This document shows positions 43,557 through 52,053 of a stretch of DNA of 64,000 bases, piece after piece. The position numbers were made by a program, and so were the translations under genes. Location of the stretch: assembly GCF_002287375.1 (NCBI RefSeq), contig NZ_NPOA01000002.1, positions 310,001-374,000 on the forward strand. Reading direction: 5' to 3'. The stretch is from Virgibacillus profundi. Its GTDB lineage: Bacteria > Bacillota > Bacilli > Bacillales > Amphibacillaceae. Within the stretch, counting starts at the first letter, position 1. The number at the start of each line of letters is the position of its first letter. The notes under the pieces are model-generated. The model saw nothing but the letters and a program-made list of their open reading frames with translations. It made no database searches and was not told where the DNA came from.

Positions 43557-43909
43557 TGAATCGATTACAAGTACTCTATGATGTCAGCCTGCAATTAAAT
43601 AAGGTGCTGGATCAGGATATTACAGAGAAAAATCGTGAAACGGTTATTGAACAGATAAATGAATTGATTGATAAGAGAGGCATCCATTTAGAGACGATAA
43701 CTTCCCCATATACAGAAAATGAAAAACAGCTTGGCAAAAAAATTGTTCAATTAAATAATGAAATTCAGGAAAAGATGCAGCAATTGTTTGATGAATTAAA
43801 ATCAGAAATGAAGCAAGTGAAGAAACAAAAAAAATCGAATCGAACCTATTCCAACCCATATGAAAATATCCAGGCAATGGATGGGATGTTTTTGGATAGC
43901 AAGAAGTAA
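43556..43909 (+). CDS. fliT: FliT-like flagellar chaperone
   Basis: A 117-residue coiled-coil protein starting MNRLQVLYDVSLQLNKVLD. ATG 43556 overlaps the TAA of fliS (TAATG), so translation is coupled. FliT assists FliD export. Sequence conservation in this family is low; the call rests on position and size. Confidence 0.85.
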   Translation: MNRLQVLYDVSLQLNKVLDQDITEKNRETVIEQINELIDKRGIHLETITSPYTENEKQLGKKIVQLNNEIQEKMQQLFDELKSEMKQVKKQKKSNRTYSNPYENIQAMDGMFLDSKK

Positions 43910-43910
43910 T

Positions 43911-43946
43911 AAAATCGCTCCCGAAAAAAGAGGGGCGATTTTATTT
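43911..43946 (+). terminator. Terminator of the flagellar operon
   Basis: AAAATCGCTCCC / GGGGCGATTTT with a T-rich tail. Confidence 0.85.
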
Positions 43947-44046
43947 TAATTTTTTGTAAAAATTATTAAGCCGTTGTAAAGCGCTTCTATCAATGTTTAC
44001 GAGGATTTACATGAGAAGAGACAGAAAAAAGAGCCTTTACTAATAG

Positions 44047-44083
44047 GTTTAAAGAGGAAATTCTATGGGAAACGTAGTATAAT
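44047..44083 (+). promoter_or_regulatory. Overlapping sigma-B and sigma-H promoters of hpf
   Basis: Sigma-B type: GTTTAA (44047-44052), 14 bases, GGGAAA (44067-44072). Sigma-H type: AGAGGAAAT (44053-44061) fits RNAGGAWWW fully, 12 bases, then GTAGTATAA (44074-44082) fits RNNGAATWW in 8 of 9. B. subtilis hpf (yvyD) is known to use both sigma-B and sigma-H. Confidence 0.65.
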
Positions 44084-44113
44084 ATATTCAAAGGATGAAA
44101 GGAGGACACTTAT

Positions 44114-44671
44114 ATGAAATTTATCATTCGTGGCGAAAATCTTGAGGTGACTGGGGCGATACGGGATTACGTTGAGAAGAAGATCAGTAAACTGGAGAGA
44201 TATTTTGATACACCGCCAACTTCCGATGTACATGTAAATTTAAGTGTCTATAATGATGAGCAGAGAATTGAAGTTACTATTCCAATGACAAATCTATTAT
44301 TGCGTGGTGAAGTTCAGCATCTTGATTTATACGCTGCCATCGATTTAGTCGTCGACAAACTTGAAAGACAAATCCGTAAATACAAAACAAAGGTAAATCG
44401 CAAGTTTAGACAAGACGGTTCTCCAAAGCATATTTTTGCTGAACTGGAAAAAGAAGCTACTAATATAGCAATTGAAGAAGAATCAGATGAAATGGAAATT
44501 GTTAGAACAAAGAGATTTAATTTAAAACCAATGGATTCAGAAGAGGCTGTATTACAAATGGACATGCTTGGACATGCATTTTATGTATTTACAAATGCTA
44601 TCACAAATGATACAAATGTTGTCTATCGTCGTAAAGACGGAAAATACGGTTTAATTGAACCCAACGCTTAA
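44114..44671 (+). CDS. hpf: Long-form ribosome hibernation promoting factor
   Basis: A 185-residue HPF. The N-terminal S30AE domain (IIRGENLEVTGAIRDYVEKKI) binds the 30S decoding site. The C-terminal domain (VRTKRFNLKPMDSEEAVLQMDMLGHAFYVF-type) dimerises to form 100S ribosomes. GGATGAAAGGAGG precedes the ATG. It sits between the flagellar operon and secA as in B. subtilis. Confidence 0.95.
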   Translation: MKFIIRGENLEVTGAIRDYVEKKISKLERYFDTPPTSDVHVNLSVYNDEQRIEVTIPMTNLLLRGEVQHLDLYAAIDLVVDKLERQIRKYKTKVNRKFRQDGSPKHIFAELEKEATNIAIEEESDEMEIVRTKRFNLKPMDSEEAVLQMDMLGHAFYVFTNAITNDTNVVYRRKDGKYGLIEPNA

Positions 44672-44696
44672 ATCAAATAACTAACTAATACATGAC

Positions 44697-44732
44697 AAGG
44701 CGATACCCTCGGACGTGGGTGTCGCCTTTTTA
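44697..44732 (+). terminator. Terminator of hpf
   Basis: AAGGCGATACCC / GGGTGTCGCCTT (G-T pair) with TTTTT. Confidence 0.85.
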
Positions 44733-45050
44733 AGTGTTCAAAAATAAAATCAACCCTTGAAGTAACGGGTGTATTGAAATGCATATCTATCAGTGGGGTC
44801 AGACATTGTATCAGCGCAACAAATCTATTAATCAATTCATATGTTGCTTTTATCATCGCAATCATTTGTTTAATAATCGCAACCAGCCATTCAATTAGTG
44901 CCCCCAACTTGAGCGCCTGTTTAAAAGTGTATCCAGGTTGTGGTGGCATAAAGCAAAAACAAAAAATACGAAAAGCTTTCCAAAAAAAGATCCATCATAG
45001 TAAAGTAATACTTTATGCCCGGAACACATACACAACAAGCAATCTACAGG
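44733..45050. other. Unexplained stretch between hpf and the Spo0A-box region
   Basis: No gene can be supported. Overlapping frames are open on both strands. The minus-strand frame read from 44949 is strongly hydrophobic and helical (ALIEWLVAIIKQMIAMIK) but has no ribosome binding site and runs through the hpf terminator. It may be the remnant of a small membrane protein gene or chance. Confidence 0.3.
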
Positions 45051-45052
45051 TG

Positions 45053-45176
45053 TTTGTCGAAATTTGTAGAACGAAATACCAAAATCGGATTTTAGAACAT
45101 TGAAATAAGCCAAATTTATGATTTTCCACCTATAACAATGTCGGATTTTGCATTTTTATATCAAATAATTGTCGAA
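45053..45176 (+). promoter_or_regulatory. Cluster of Spo0A boxes
   Basis: TTTGTCGAA (45053-45061) is a perfect Spo0A box. One base later TTTGTAGAA (45063-45071) has one change. A weaker ATGTCGGAT lies near 45138, and TTGTCGAA is at 45169-45176. An extended -10 (TGATATAAA) sits at about 45226-45234 before the 53-residue ORF. Confidence 0.6.
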
Positions 45177-45263
45177 TTTGACCCCAAAATCGAAAAATGG
45201 GTATTAGTCTTTTTTGCTAGTTATGTGATATAAATGAGTCAATAGAACCAGGGAGGTAGATGT

Positions 45264-45425
45264 ATGAATGAACATGAAAAAATTGCGTTTAATGATTTAA
45301 AGGTAAAAGTGCAGCAACATGAACATACGATCACGCAGTTAGTACAAATAATTGCTGCTACGAATAGAAGAATAACTGACATAGGGGATAAATATGACAA
45401 TAAAAATAAATATTCACTTACATAA
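45264..45425 (+). CDS. Hypothetical small protein (53 aa) behind Spo0A boxes
   Basis: ATG 45264 follows GGGAGGTAG (45251-45259). The 53-residue soluble product has a helix-forming stretch (NDLKVKVQQHEHTITQLVQI) with heptad-like hydrophobics and a polar end. I do not recognise it. A good ribosome binding site, an extended -10, upstream Spo0A boxes and a terminator support a real gene. Confidence 0.6.
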   Translation: MNEHEKIAFNDLKVKVQQHEHTITQLVQIIAATNRRITDIGDKYDNKNKYSLT

Positions 45426-45498
45426 CGTCCCCGGCTTCTTAAAGTATCCCCACACTTGATGAGTCTTATCAAAGAATCCTCAAGTCCTCCCCAAAGTT

Positions 45499-45532
45499 AA
45501 GAGTAGTTTATCCTCAAACTGCTCTTTTTTAT
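45499..45532 (+). terminator. Terminator of the 53-residue ORF
   Basis: AAGAGTAGTTT / AAACTGCTCTT (G-T pair) with TTTTTT. Confidence 0.8.
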
Positions 45533-45617
45533 TTTTATATGGATTTATGTGTGTGCTCAACCAGTTGTCATCTATGATTATAAAGTGTTATTATTGATTG
45601 TGGACTATTATAGAGGA

Positions 45618-45762
45618 TGTTCAAAAAGTCCGGTAAAAATGACACATCGAATTTCTTCGTTGGCTAGCTATTCCGCTGCTCACGTATTAACTACATACGT
45701 TCCGCTGTTCATAGCTACACTGCCTCGAACTTCTCGGTCCTTTTTATCCTCCTTTTTGAACA
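45618..45762. repeat. Hairpin-type intergenic repeat with 11-bp terminal inverted repeats
   Basis: TGTTCAAAAAG (45618-45628) and CTTTTTGAACA (45752-45762) are perfect inverted ends. Inside, further palindromic segments such as ACGTATTAACTACATACGT and GCTAGCTATTCC...CATAGCTAC allow a long hairpin. Short ORFs crossing it look spurious. The type is familiar from intergenic regions of related Bacillaceae; only one copy is in this window. Confidence 0.6.
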
Positions 45763-45821
45763 CGCACTTATAAAACATCATTATAAGATGATTTACTGAA
45801 ATATATTGAGGAGCGTTAGTT

Positions 45822-48335
45822 ATGGCTGGATTATTAAAGAAGATTTTTGGTGATGGAAATCAAAAGCAACTTAATAAAATACAAAAAAAGGCTGATCAGA
45901 TAGAAGCTTTAGAACCAGAAATGGAAAAATTGTCTGATACCAAGCTGCAACAAAAAACAGAAGAATTTAAAGAACGACATGAAAATGGGGAAAGCCTTGA
46001 CGATTTGCTTGTTGAAGCATATGCCGTTGTACGTGAAGCATCGAAACGTGTCTTAAAGCTGCGTCCATTTACTACACAGCTTGTAGGTGGGATTGCTTTA
46101 CATGAAGGTAATATTGCTGAAATGAAAACAGGGGAAGGTAAAACATTAGCTTCCACAATGCCTGCCTATTTAAACGCTATTTCCGGTAAAGGTGTTCATA
46201 TTATTACGGTTAACGAATACCTGGCTGATCGTGATGCAAAGGAAATGGGAGAACTTTATAATTTTCTTGGGCTAACAGTTGGTTCGAATGGCAATGGGTT
46301 ATCCAAAGAAGAAAAAAGAGAAGCATATAATAATGACATAACATATGGTACAAATAATGAATTTGGGTTTGATTACCTGAGGGATAATATGGTGCTGTAC
46401 AAAGAACAAATGGTACAGCGTCCACTGAACTTTGCTATCATTGATGAGGTTGACTCGATTTTAATTGATGAAGCAAGAACACCATTAATTATTTCAGGCT
46501 CTGCAGAGAAGTCAGCATCACTTTACCAGCAGGCGAATTCTTTTGTAGGAACGCTTAGGGGTGAAGGTAATTATACGTATGATGAAAAAACAAAAGGTGT
46601 TCAACTGACAGAAGAGGGCATTAATAAAGCAGAAAGTTATTTTGCCATTGAAAATTTATTTGACCTGGATCATGTCTCATTGACACATCATATTAACCAG
46701 GCATTAAAAGCACATGTGTCTATGCATCGTGATGATGATTATGTAATTGAAGAAGAGGAAGTAGTAATTGTCGATCAGTTTACAGGTCGATTAATGAAGG
46801 GTCGCCGATATAGTGATGGTCTGCACCAGGCTATAGAGGCAAAAGAAGGTCTGCAGATTCAAAATGAAAGTATGACATTGGCATCCATTACGTTCCAAAA
46901 CTTCTTTAGAATGTACAATAAACTTGCCGGTATGACCGGTACTGCTAAAACAGAGGAAGAAGAGTTTAGAAATATTTACAATATGGATGTTATTGCGATC
47001 CCGACAAATAGACCAATTGTACGTGATGACAGGGCAGATTTAATCTACAAGTCAATGGAAGGAAAGTTCCGTGCAGTTGTGGAAAATATTAAAGAACGCT
47101 ACCAGGAGGGACAGCCTGTATTGGTTGGTACTGTTGCTGTGGAAACATCTGAAATAATTTCCCAACTATTGAAAAAAGCCGGGGTAAAGCATAATGTGCT
47201 AAACGCTAAAAACCATTATAGAGAAGCTGAAATTATCGAAAACGCCGGTCAAAAAGCTGCAGTTACCATCGCAACTAATATGGCTGGTCGTGGTACGGAT
47301 ATTAAACTGGGTGAAGGTGTTATAGAGGTAGGCGGCCTTGCAGTTATCGGAACAGAACGTCATGAATCACGCCGGATTGATAACCAGCTTCGAGGACGTT
47401 CAGGTCGTCAGGGTGATCCAGGGATGTCGCAATTTTATTTGTCGATGGAAGATGAATTAATGCGCCGCTTCGGTTCGGATAACTTAAAATCAATGATGGA
47501 GCGCCTGGGAATGGATGATACACAGCCAATTGAAAGTAAAATGGTATCAAGGGCCGTAGAATCTGCTCAAAAACGTGTAGAAGGTAATAACTTTGATGCA
47601 CGTAAAACTGTACTTTCCTATGATGATGTACTTCGTGAACAACGTGAAATTATTTACAAACAACGTTTTGACGTAATTGATTCAGATGCAGATCTCAGGG
47701 AAATCATTGAACAAATGATTGTGTCCACACTTGAACGTGTTGTAGGAACACATACACAAGATGATGATGATGCTAACTGGGATTACAAATCAATAATTGA
47801 ATATGTTCATGGAAGCCTTCTGAATCCTGAAGATATCAGTGAGAATGATATCAAAGGAAAAGAACCTGAAGAAATTAATGAACTGATTATGGATAAAGTA
47901 CGTACGAAATATGATGAAAAAGAAAACGAACTAACTCCAGAACAAATGCGTGAATTTGAAAAAGTAATTTTATTACGTACAGTAGATTCAAAATGGATGG
48001 ATCACATTGACCAAATGGACCAATTGCGTCAGGGAATACACCTTAGAGCTTACGGCCAAAATGATCCACTACGCGAGTACCAGCTGGAAGGCTTCGCCAT
48101 GTTTGAAGTTATGATTGAGAATATTGAAGAAGAAGTTGCAAAATATATCATGAAAGCACAAATACGGGAAAATTTACAACGTCAGGAAGTTGTAAAGAAT
48201 ACGCAAGCTGTTTCCGGCGACCAGGAAGATAAGAAGAAAAGTCGCAAACCGTATGTAAAAACACAAAATATTGGGCGCAACGATCCATGTCCTTGTGGAA
48301 GTGGAAAAAAATATAAAAATTGTCATGGAAAATAA
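45822..48335 (+). CDS. secA: Preprotein translocase ATPase SecA
   Basis: An 837-residue motor that drives protein export through SecYEG. Walker A is in [11 protein letters not shown], Walker [22 protein letters not shown]-type, the PPXD and helicase-like NBD2 contain [14 protein letters not shown] and [13 protein letters not shown]. The C-terminal zinc tail is [17 protein letters not shown]. Full length, single gene before prfB as in B. subtilis. Confidence 0.98.
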   Translation: MAGLLKKIFGDGNQKQLNKIQKKADQIEALEPEMEKLSDTKLQQKTEEFKERHENGESLDDLLVEAYAVVREASKRVLKLRPFTTQLVGGIALHEGNIAEMKTGEGKTLASTMPAYLNAISGKGVHIITVNEYLADRDAKEMGELYNFLGLTVGSNGNGLSKEEKREAYNNDITYGTNNEFGFDYLRDNMVLYKEQMVQRPLNFAIIDEVDSILIDEARTPLIISGSAEKSASLYQQANSFVGTLRGEGNYTYDEKTKGVQLTEEGINKAESYFAIENLFDLDHVSLTHHINQALKAHVSMHRDDDYVIEEEEVVIVDQFTGRLMKGRRYSDGLHQAIEAKEGLQIQNESMTLASITFQNFFRMYNKLAGMTGTAKTEEEEFRNIYNMDVIAIPTNRPIVRDDRADLIYKSMEGKFRAVVENIKERYQEGQPVLVGTVAVETSEIISQLLKKAGVKHNVLNAKNHYREAEIIENAGQKAAVTIATNMAGRGTDIKLGEGVIEVGGLAVIGTERHESRRIDNQLRGRSGRQGDPGMSQFYLSMEDELMRRFGSDNLKSMMERLGMDDTQPIESKMVSRAVESAQKRVEGNNFDARKTVLSYDDVLREQREIIYKQRFDVIDSDADLREIIEQMIVSTLERVVGTHTQDDDDANWDYKSIIEYVHGSLLNPEDISENDIKGKEPEEINELIMDKVRTKYDEKENELTPEQMREFEKVILLRTVDSKWMDHIDQMDQLRQGIHLRAYGQNDPLREYQLEGFAMFEVMIENIEEEVAKYIMKAQIRENLQRQEVVKNTQAVSGDQEDKKKSRKPYVKTQNIGRNDPCPCGSGKKYKNCHGK

Positions 48336-48340
48336 AAATA

Positions 48341-48368
48341 AGCACTCCCGCAGTGGGAGTGTTTTCAT
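48341..48368 (+). terminator. Hairpin between secA and prfB
   Basis: CACTCCC / GGGAGTG with a 5-base loop and TTTTC; probably a partial terminator. Confidence 0.7.
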
Positions 48369-48394
48369 TCAAAAAATATTTAGGGGTGAAGTAT

Positions 48395-49496
48395 ATGGAA
48401 TTAGTTGAAATTAGAAGTGAATTGGATAAGATGGTTTCAAGGGTTGAAGACTTTAGGGGGTCTCTTTGACTTAGATCATAAAAAGGATCGAATCAAAGAA
48501 TTGGAAATAGAAATGACGGAACCGACATTTTGGGATGACCAGGATACAGCACAAAAAGTAATAAATGAAGTAAATGGATTAAAAAGTTATGTGACGAGCT
48601 TTGAAGAAATAGAAGAACGCCTGGATAATTTAGAAGTATCCTATGAATTGGTAAAAGAAGAGAATGATCAGGAATTATTTGAAGAACTTGATAATGAAGC
48701 AGCAACATTAATTAAAGATATTAATGACTTTGAATTACAAATGCTTCTAAGTGAGCCATATGATGCAAATAATGCGATTTTAGAGCTTCACCCAGGTGCC
48801 GGTGGTACAGAATCACAGGATTGGGCCAGTTTGCTGCTGCGCATGTATCAGCGCTGGGCAGAGGATAAAAATTTCAAAGTGGAAACAATGAATTATTTAG
48901 CCGGTGACGAAGCAGGAGTTAAAAGTGTTACATTATTGATCAAGGGTCATAATGCGTATGGTTATTTAAAGGCTGAAAAAGGTGTACATCGACTTGTTCG
49001 AATATCTCCATTTGACTCATCAGGGCGCCGTCATACATCATTTGCTTCCTGTGATATTATGCCGGAAATGTCAGATGATGTGGATATTGAAGTTAAAAGT
49101 GAAGATATTAAGGTAGACACCTATCGTGCCAGCGGGGCAGGTGGACAGCATGTAAATACAACTGATTCCGCTGTCCGGATTACACATTTACCAACAAACG
49201 TGATGGTTACCTGTCAAAATGAAAGATCGCAAATTAAAAACCGGGATGCAGCAATGAAAATGCTTAAGTCCAAATTATATCAGCTGGAGATCGAACGCCA
49301 GCAGCAGGAGATCGCTGATATTAGAGGTGAACAAAAGGAAATAGGCTGGGGCAGTCAGATTCGTTCCTATGTATTTCATCCCTATTCCATGGTAAAGGAT
49401 CATCGAACCAATGTGGAAATTGGAAATACACAAGGCGTAATGGATGGAGATATTGATCCATTCATTGATGCATATTTAAGATCACATATTCAGTAA
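48395..49496 (+). CDS. prfB: Peptide chain release factor 2 (with programmed +1 frameshift)
   Basis: RF2 recognises UGA and UAA stops. Translation starts at ATG 48395 behind AGGGGTGAA and meets an in-frame TGA (48467-48469) at codon 25. A +1 shift at CTT-T joins it to the main frame from GAC 48468, giving a 366-residue product with the GGQ motif ([16 protein letters not shown]) and the RF2 tripeptide region SPF. The frameshift gives autoregulation by RF2 level. Reading from an ATG/TTG in the second frame alone would miss the true N-terminus. Confidence 0.97.
48455..48470 (+). other. Programmed +1 frameshift site of prfB
   Basis: AGGGGG (48455-48460), an internal Shine-Dalgarno, lies three bases before CTT TGA C (48464-48470), the classical RF2 recoding signal. 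Confidence 0.95.
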
Positions 49497-49644
49497 ACCT
49501 TCTATTGAATAACAGTGACAGTTGTCACGGAAATCCTTTTGTAACAGGGAATTAGAACGAATTCATTAAAATGACACAATTTGCCATATTACTTGATTTC
49601 ATTGCATTATGGACCAAAAATTGGTATTTTAAATTTCCTATAGG

Positions 49645-49673
49645 GTTTTAAAATTTTGGAAAAGGGATATAAT
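49645..49673 (+). promoter_or_regulatory. Sigma-B-like promoter of the cytochrome c gene
   Basis: GTTTTA (49645-49650), 13 bases, GGGATA (49664-49669) matches GTTTWW-N13-15-GGGWAW except for small differences. A TATAAT (49668-49673) overlaps and could serve sigma-A instead. Confidence 0.45.
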
Positions 49674-49724
49674 AAAGTATGTGATAACTATATACACTAT
49701 AAATTTCTGAGGGGGATTTAAGCT

Positions 49725-50090
49725 ATGAAAAAATGGTTATTCGCAGTTCTTTTCGGTTCCGCATTAGTGCTTGGTGCATGTGGCGGCGGGGATGACGGTG
49801 CATCTGATGATACATCAGGAGATACCGGCACAGAGGAAGACGCAGGTTCTGAAGAGGGCGGTACAGTAGATACTGCTGCAGCTGAAGAAGTATTTGAATC
49901 GAATTGTGCTTCTTGTCATGGTGCAGATCTGTCTGGTGGAGCAGGACCGGATTTAACTCAAGTTGGTTCTAGTATGTCCGCAGACGAAATTGCTACAATC
50001 ATTGAAGAAGGTAAAGGTTCTATGCCTCCTGGATTGGTAAGCGGTGGCGACGTAGATCTACTTGCAAACTGGTTAGCTGAACAGAAGTAA
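49725..50090 (+). CDS. cccB: Lipoprotein cytochrome c-551 (CccB-like)
   Basis: A 121-residue small c-type cytochrome carrying electrons outside the membrane. A lipoprotein signal ends in LGAC (C19), followed by a D/E/G/T-rich linker and the haem domain with CASCH (haem attachment and proximal His) and a likely Met ligand in GSMPPGL. The same gene follows prfB in B. subtilis. The acidic linker suits a halophile. Confidence 0.92.
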   Translation: MKKWLFAVLFGSALVLGACGGGDDGASDDTSGDTGTEEDAGSEEGGTVDTAAAEEVFESNCASCHGADLSGGAGPDLTQVGSSMSADEIATIIEEGKGSMPPGLVSGGDVDLLANWLAEQK

Positions 50091-50107
50091 TTAAAATTTA
50101 TTCATAG

Positions 50108-50147
50108 AAGCCTGATTAAATGGTAACTCCATTAATCAGGCTTTTAT
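50108..50147 (+). terminator. Terminator of cccB
   Basis: AAGCCTGATTAA / TTAATCAGGCTT with TTTT. The remaining 270 bases up to ftsE hold no gene; a lone TTCGACAG (Spo0A-like core) lies near 50374. Confidence 0.85.
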
Positions 50148-50420
50148 TATGCTTACAGCAAATTCCATCATAACACCTCCACAAAATAAGACTTATTTCC
50201 AAACAATCAGATAGTAATCGTCAAATTTTACATCAACGTAACCTATTGAAATACAAATGTAATAATTTTATGTCTAAAAATGGTGCTGAAAAATGTTATA
50301 CTGTATTAGTACTAAATAAGTTATGCAAATAAGCAAATACTATATTGAAATTCAACAACTACTTTATAAGAAATTCGACAGCTTAGAACAAACTTTAAAA
50401 AATGTAAAGGTGATACATAT

Positions 50421-51107
50421 ATGATATTAATGAAAGATGTCTATAAGACGTATGCCAATGGGGTTACGGCTCTCAATGGTATCAGTGTAGATATAAAACA
50501 GGGTGAATTTGTATATATTGTTGGCCCAAGTGGTGCAGGGAAATCTACCTTTGTCAAATTAATGTACAGAGAAGTCAAGCCTACACAAGGGACAATTTTT
50601 ATAAATGAAATAGAAATGAGCGAATTAAAGGAAAGAAAGGTTCCTTATTTAAGAAGGGACATTGGTGTCATTTTTCAGGACTTTAAACTTTTGCCAAAAC
50701 TATCAGTCTATGAAAATATTGCTTTTGCTTTAGAGGTTATCCAAGAATCTCCCCGCAATATCCGTAAACGTGTGATGGATGTCCTTGAACTTGTTGGTTT
50801 AAAAAACAAAGCCCGCTTTATTCCTGATGAGTTATCAGGTGGGGAGCAGCAACGTGTTTCCATTGCGCGTGCCATCGTTAATCATCCCAAAATAGTTATT
50901 GCGGATGAGCCTACAGGGAACCTGGATCCGGAAACGTCATGGGGAATTATGAAAACATTTGAAGAAATCAATGCAAGAGGTACAACAATTATTATGGCCA
51001 CACATAGCAAGGAAATTGTGAACACCATCAAGAAACGGGTGATTGCTATTGAAGATGGCTTGATTGTTAGAGATCAGCACCGGGGTGAATACGGCTATGA
51101 AATTTAG
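50421..51107 (+). CDS. ftsE: Cell-division ABC transporter ATPase FtsE
   Basis: A 228-residue ATPase: Walker A GPSGAGKSTFVK, signature LSGGEQQRVSIARA, Walker B IVIADEPTGNLD. With FtsX it activates peptidoglycan hydrolases; in B. subtilis it controls CwlO and timing of sporulation. Its stop overlaps the ftsX start by 11 bases. Confidence 0.96.
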   Translation: MILMKDVYKTYANGVTALNGISVDIKQGEFVYIVGPSGAGKSTFVKLMYREVKPTQGTIFINEIEMSELKERKVPYLRRDIGVIFQDFKLLPKLSVYENIAFALEVIQESPRNIRKRVMDVLELVGLKNKARFIPDELSGGEQQRVSIARAIVNHPKIVIADEPTGNLDPETSWGIMKTFEEINARGTTIIMATHSKEIVNTIKKRVIAIEDGLIVRDQHRGEYGYEI

Positions 51108-51990
51108 AACTTTTACCCGACATATACGCGAAGGATTTAAAAATATTATCCGTAATGGCTGGATGACGATTGCTTCTGTTGGTGCGGTAACAACGACATT
51201 GGTTTTGGTGGCGGCATTTCTTGCATTAGTGCTCAATCTGAATGAAATGGCAGATAATATTGAAGAAGACGTTGAGATTAAAGTCTTAATCGATCTAACC
51301 GCAGATGAGGAACAAATTAAAGAAATTGGTAACGAAATTAATGGAATAAGCGGGGTTGACACCGTTCAATTTTCATCAAAGGATGATGAATTAGAAAATC
51401 TCATCGAAAGCATGGGAGAAGAGGGCGAATCATGGCAGCTTTACGAACAGGATAATCCATTAAGTCATGCTTATGTAGTAAAGGCAAAAAATCCGACAAA
51501 TACAGAACGGATAGCAAAAGATATTCAAGAAATGGGCGCCGTGCAAGGTGTTGATTATGGAAGGGATTATGTAGAAGGCTTATTTCAGTTTAATGATTAT
51601 GCGAGAACAATTGGTTTGGCAGTAATCATTGGACTCATACTTACAGCCGTATTCCTTATTTCCAATACAATAAAAATTACCATAATGGCTCGTAGCCGTG
51701 AAATTGGTATTCAGAAACTCGTGGGAGCAACAAATGGATTTATCAGGTGGCCATTCTTCATTGAAGGTCTGCTGCTTGGAGTACTGGGATCATTAATTCC
51801 AATTGGTGCAGTTCTCGGAGGCTATTATTACCTGGAAAATAATTTAGGTGTATTAGATAATTATAGTTTCGTAGAGTTGTTACCATTTAATCCATTTGCA
51901 TGGCAGCTTTCTCTTATCGTACTGGCAATTGGTGCAGTTATAGGGGTTTGGGGAAGTGTAATGAGCGTCCGGAAATTCCTGAAAGTATAA
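51097..51990 (+). CDS. ftsX: Cell-division protein FtsX
   Basis: A 297-residue membrane partner of FtsE. TM1 near residues 20-42, a large extracellular domain (about 45-165), then three more helices with the FtsX/MacB motif REIGIQKLVGATNGFIRWPFFIEG. ATG 51097 lies within the end of ftsE, after CGGGGTGAA; the earlier frame start at 51064 is inside FtsE and not conserved. Confidence 0.95.
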   Translation: MKFRTFTRHIREGFKNIIRNGWMTIASVGAVTTTLVLVAAFLALVLNLNEMADNIEEDVEIKVLIDLTADEEQIKEIGNEINGISGVDTVQFSSKDDELENLIESMGEEGESWQLYEQDNPLSHAYVVKAKNPTNTERIAKDIQEMGAVQGVDYGRDYVEGLFQFNDYARTIGLAVIIGLILTAVFLISNTIKITIMARSREIGIQKLVGATNGFIRWPFFIEGLLLGVLGSLIPIGAVLGGYYYLENNLGVLDNYSFVELLPFNPFAWQLSLIVLAIGAVIGVWGSVMSVRKFLKV

Positions 51991-52053
51991 CAGACAACAT
52001 CAAAATAGAGAGCTTCATGAAACTTTTAAACTTGGGGAAGGGGAATATAAGGA

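Noticed and set aside
44668-44949. Hydrophobic 93-codon minus-strand ORF
   Set aside because: No ribosome binding site, and its end reads through the hpf terminator; kept only as an unexplained region.
45549-45773. 74-codon plus-strand ORF
   Set aside because: Covers the hairpin repeat at 45618-45762 and has no ribosome binding site.
50369-50376. Spo0A-like TTCGACAG upstream of ftsE
   Set aside because: A single imperfect core with no supporting second box; chance occurrence is likely.
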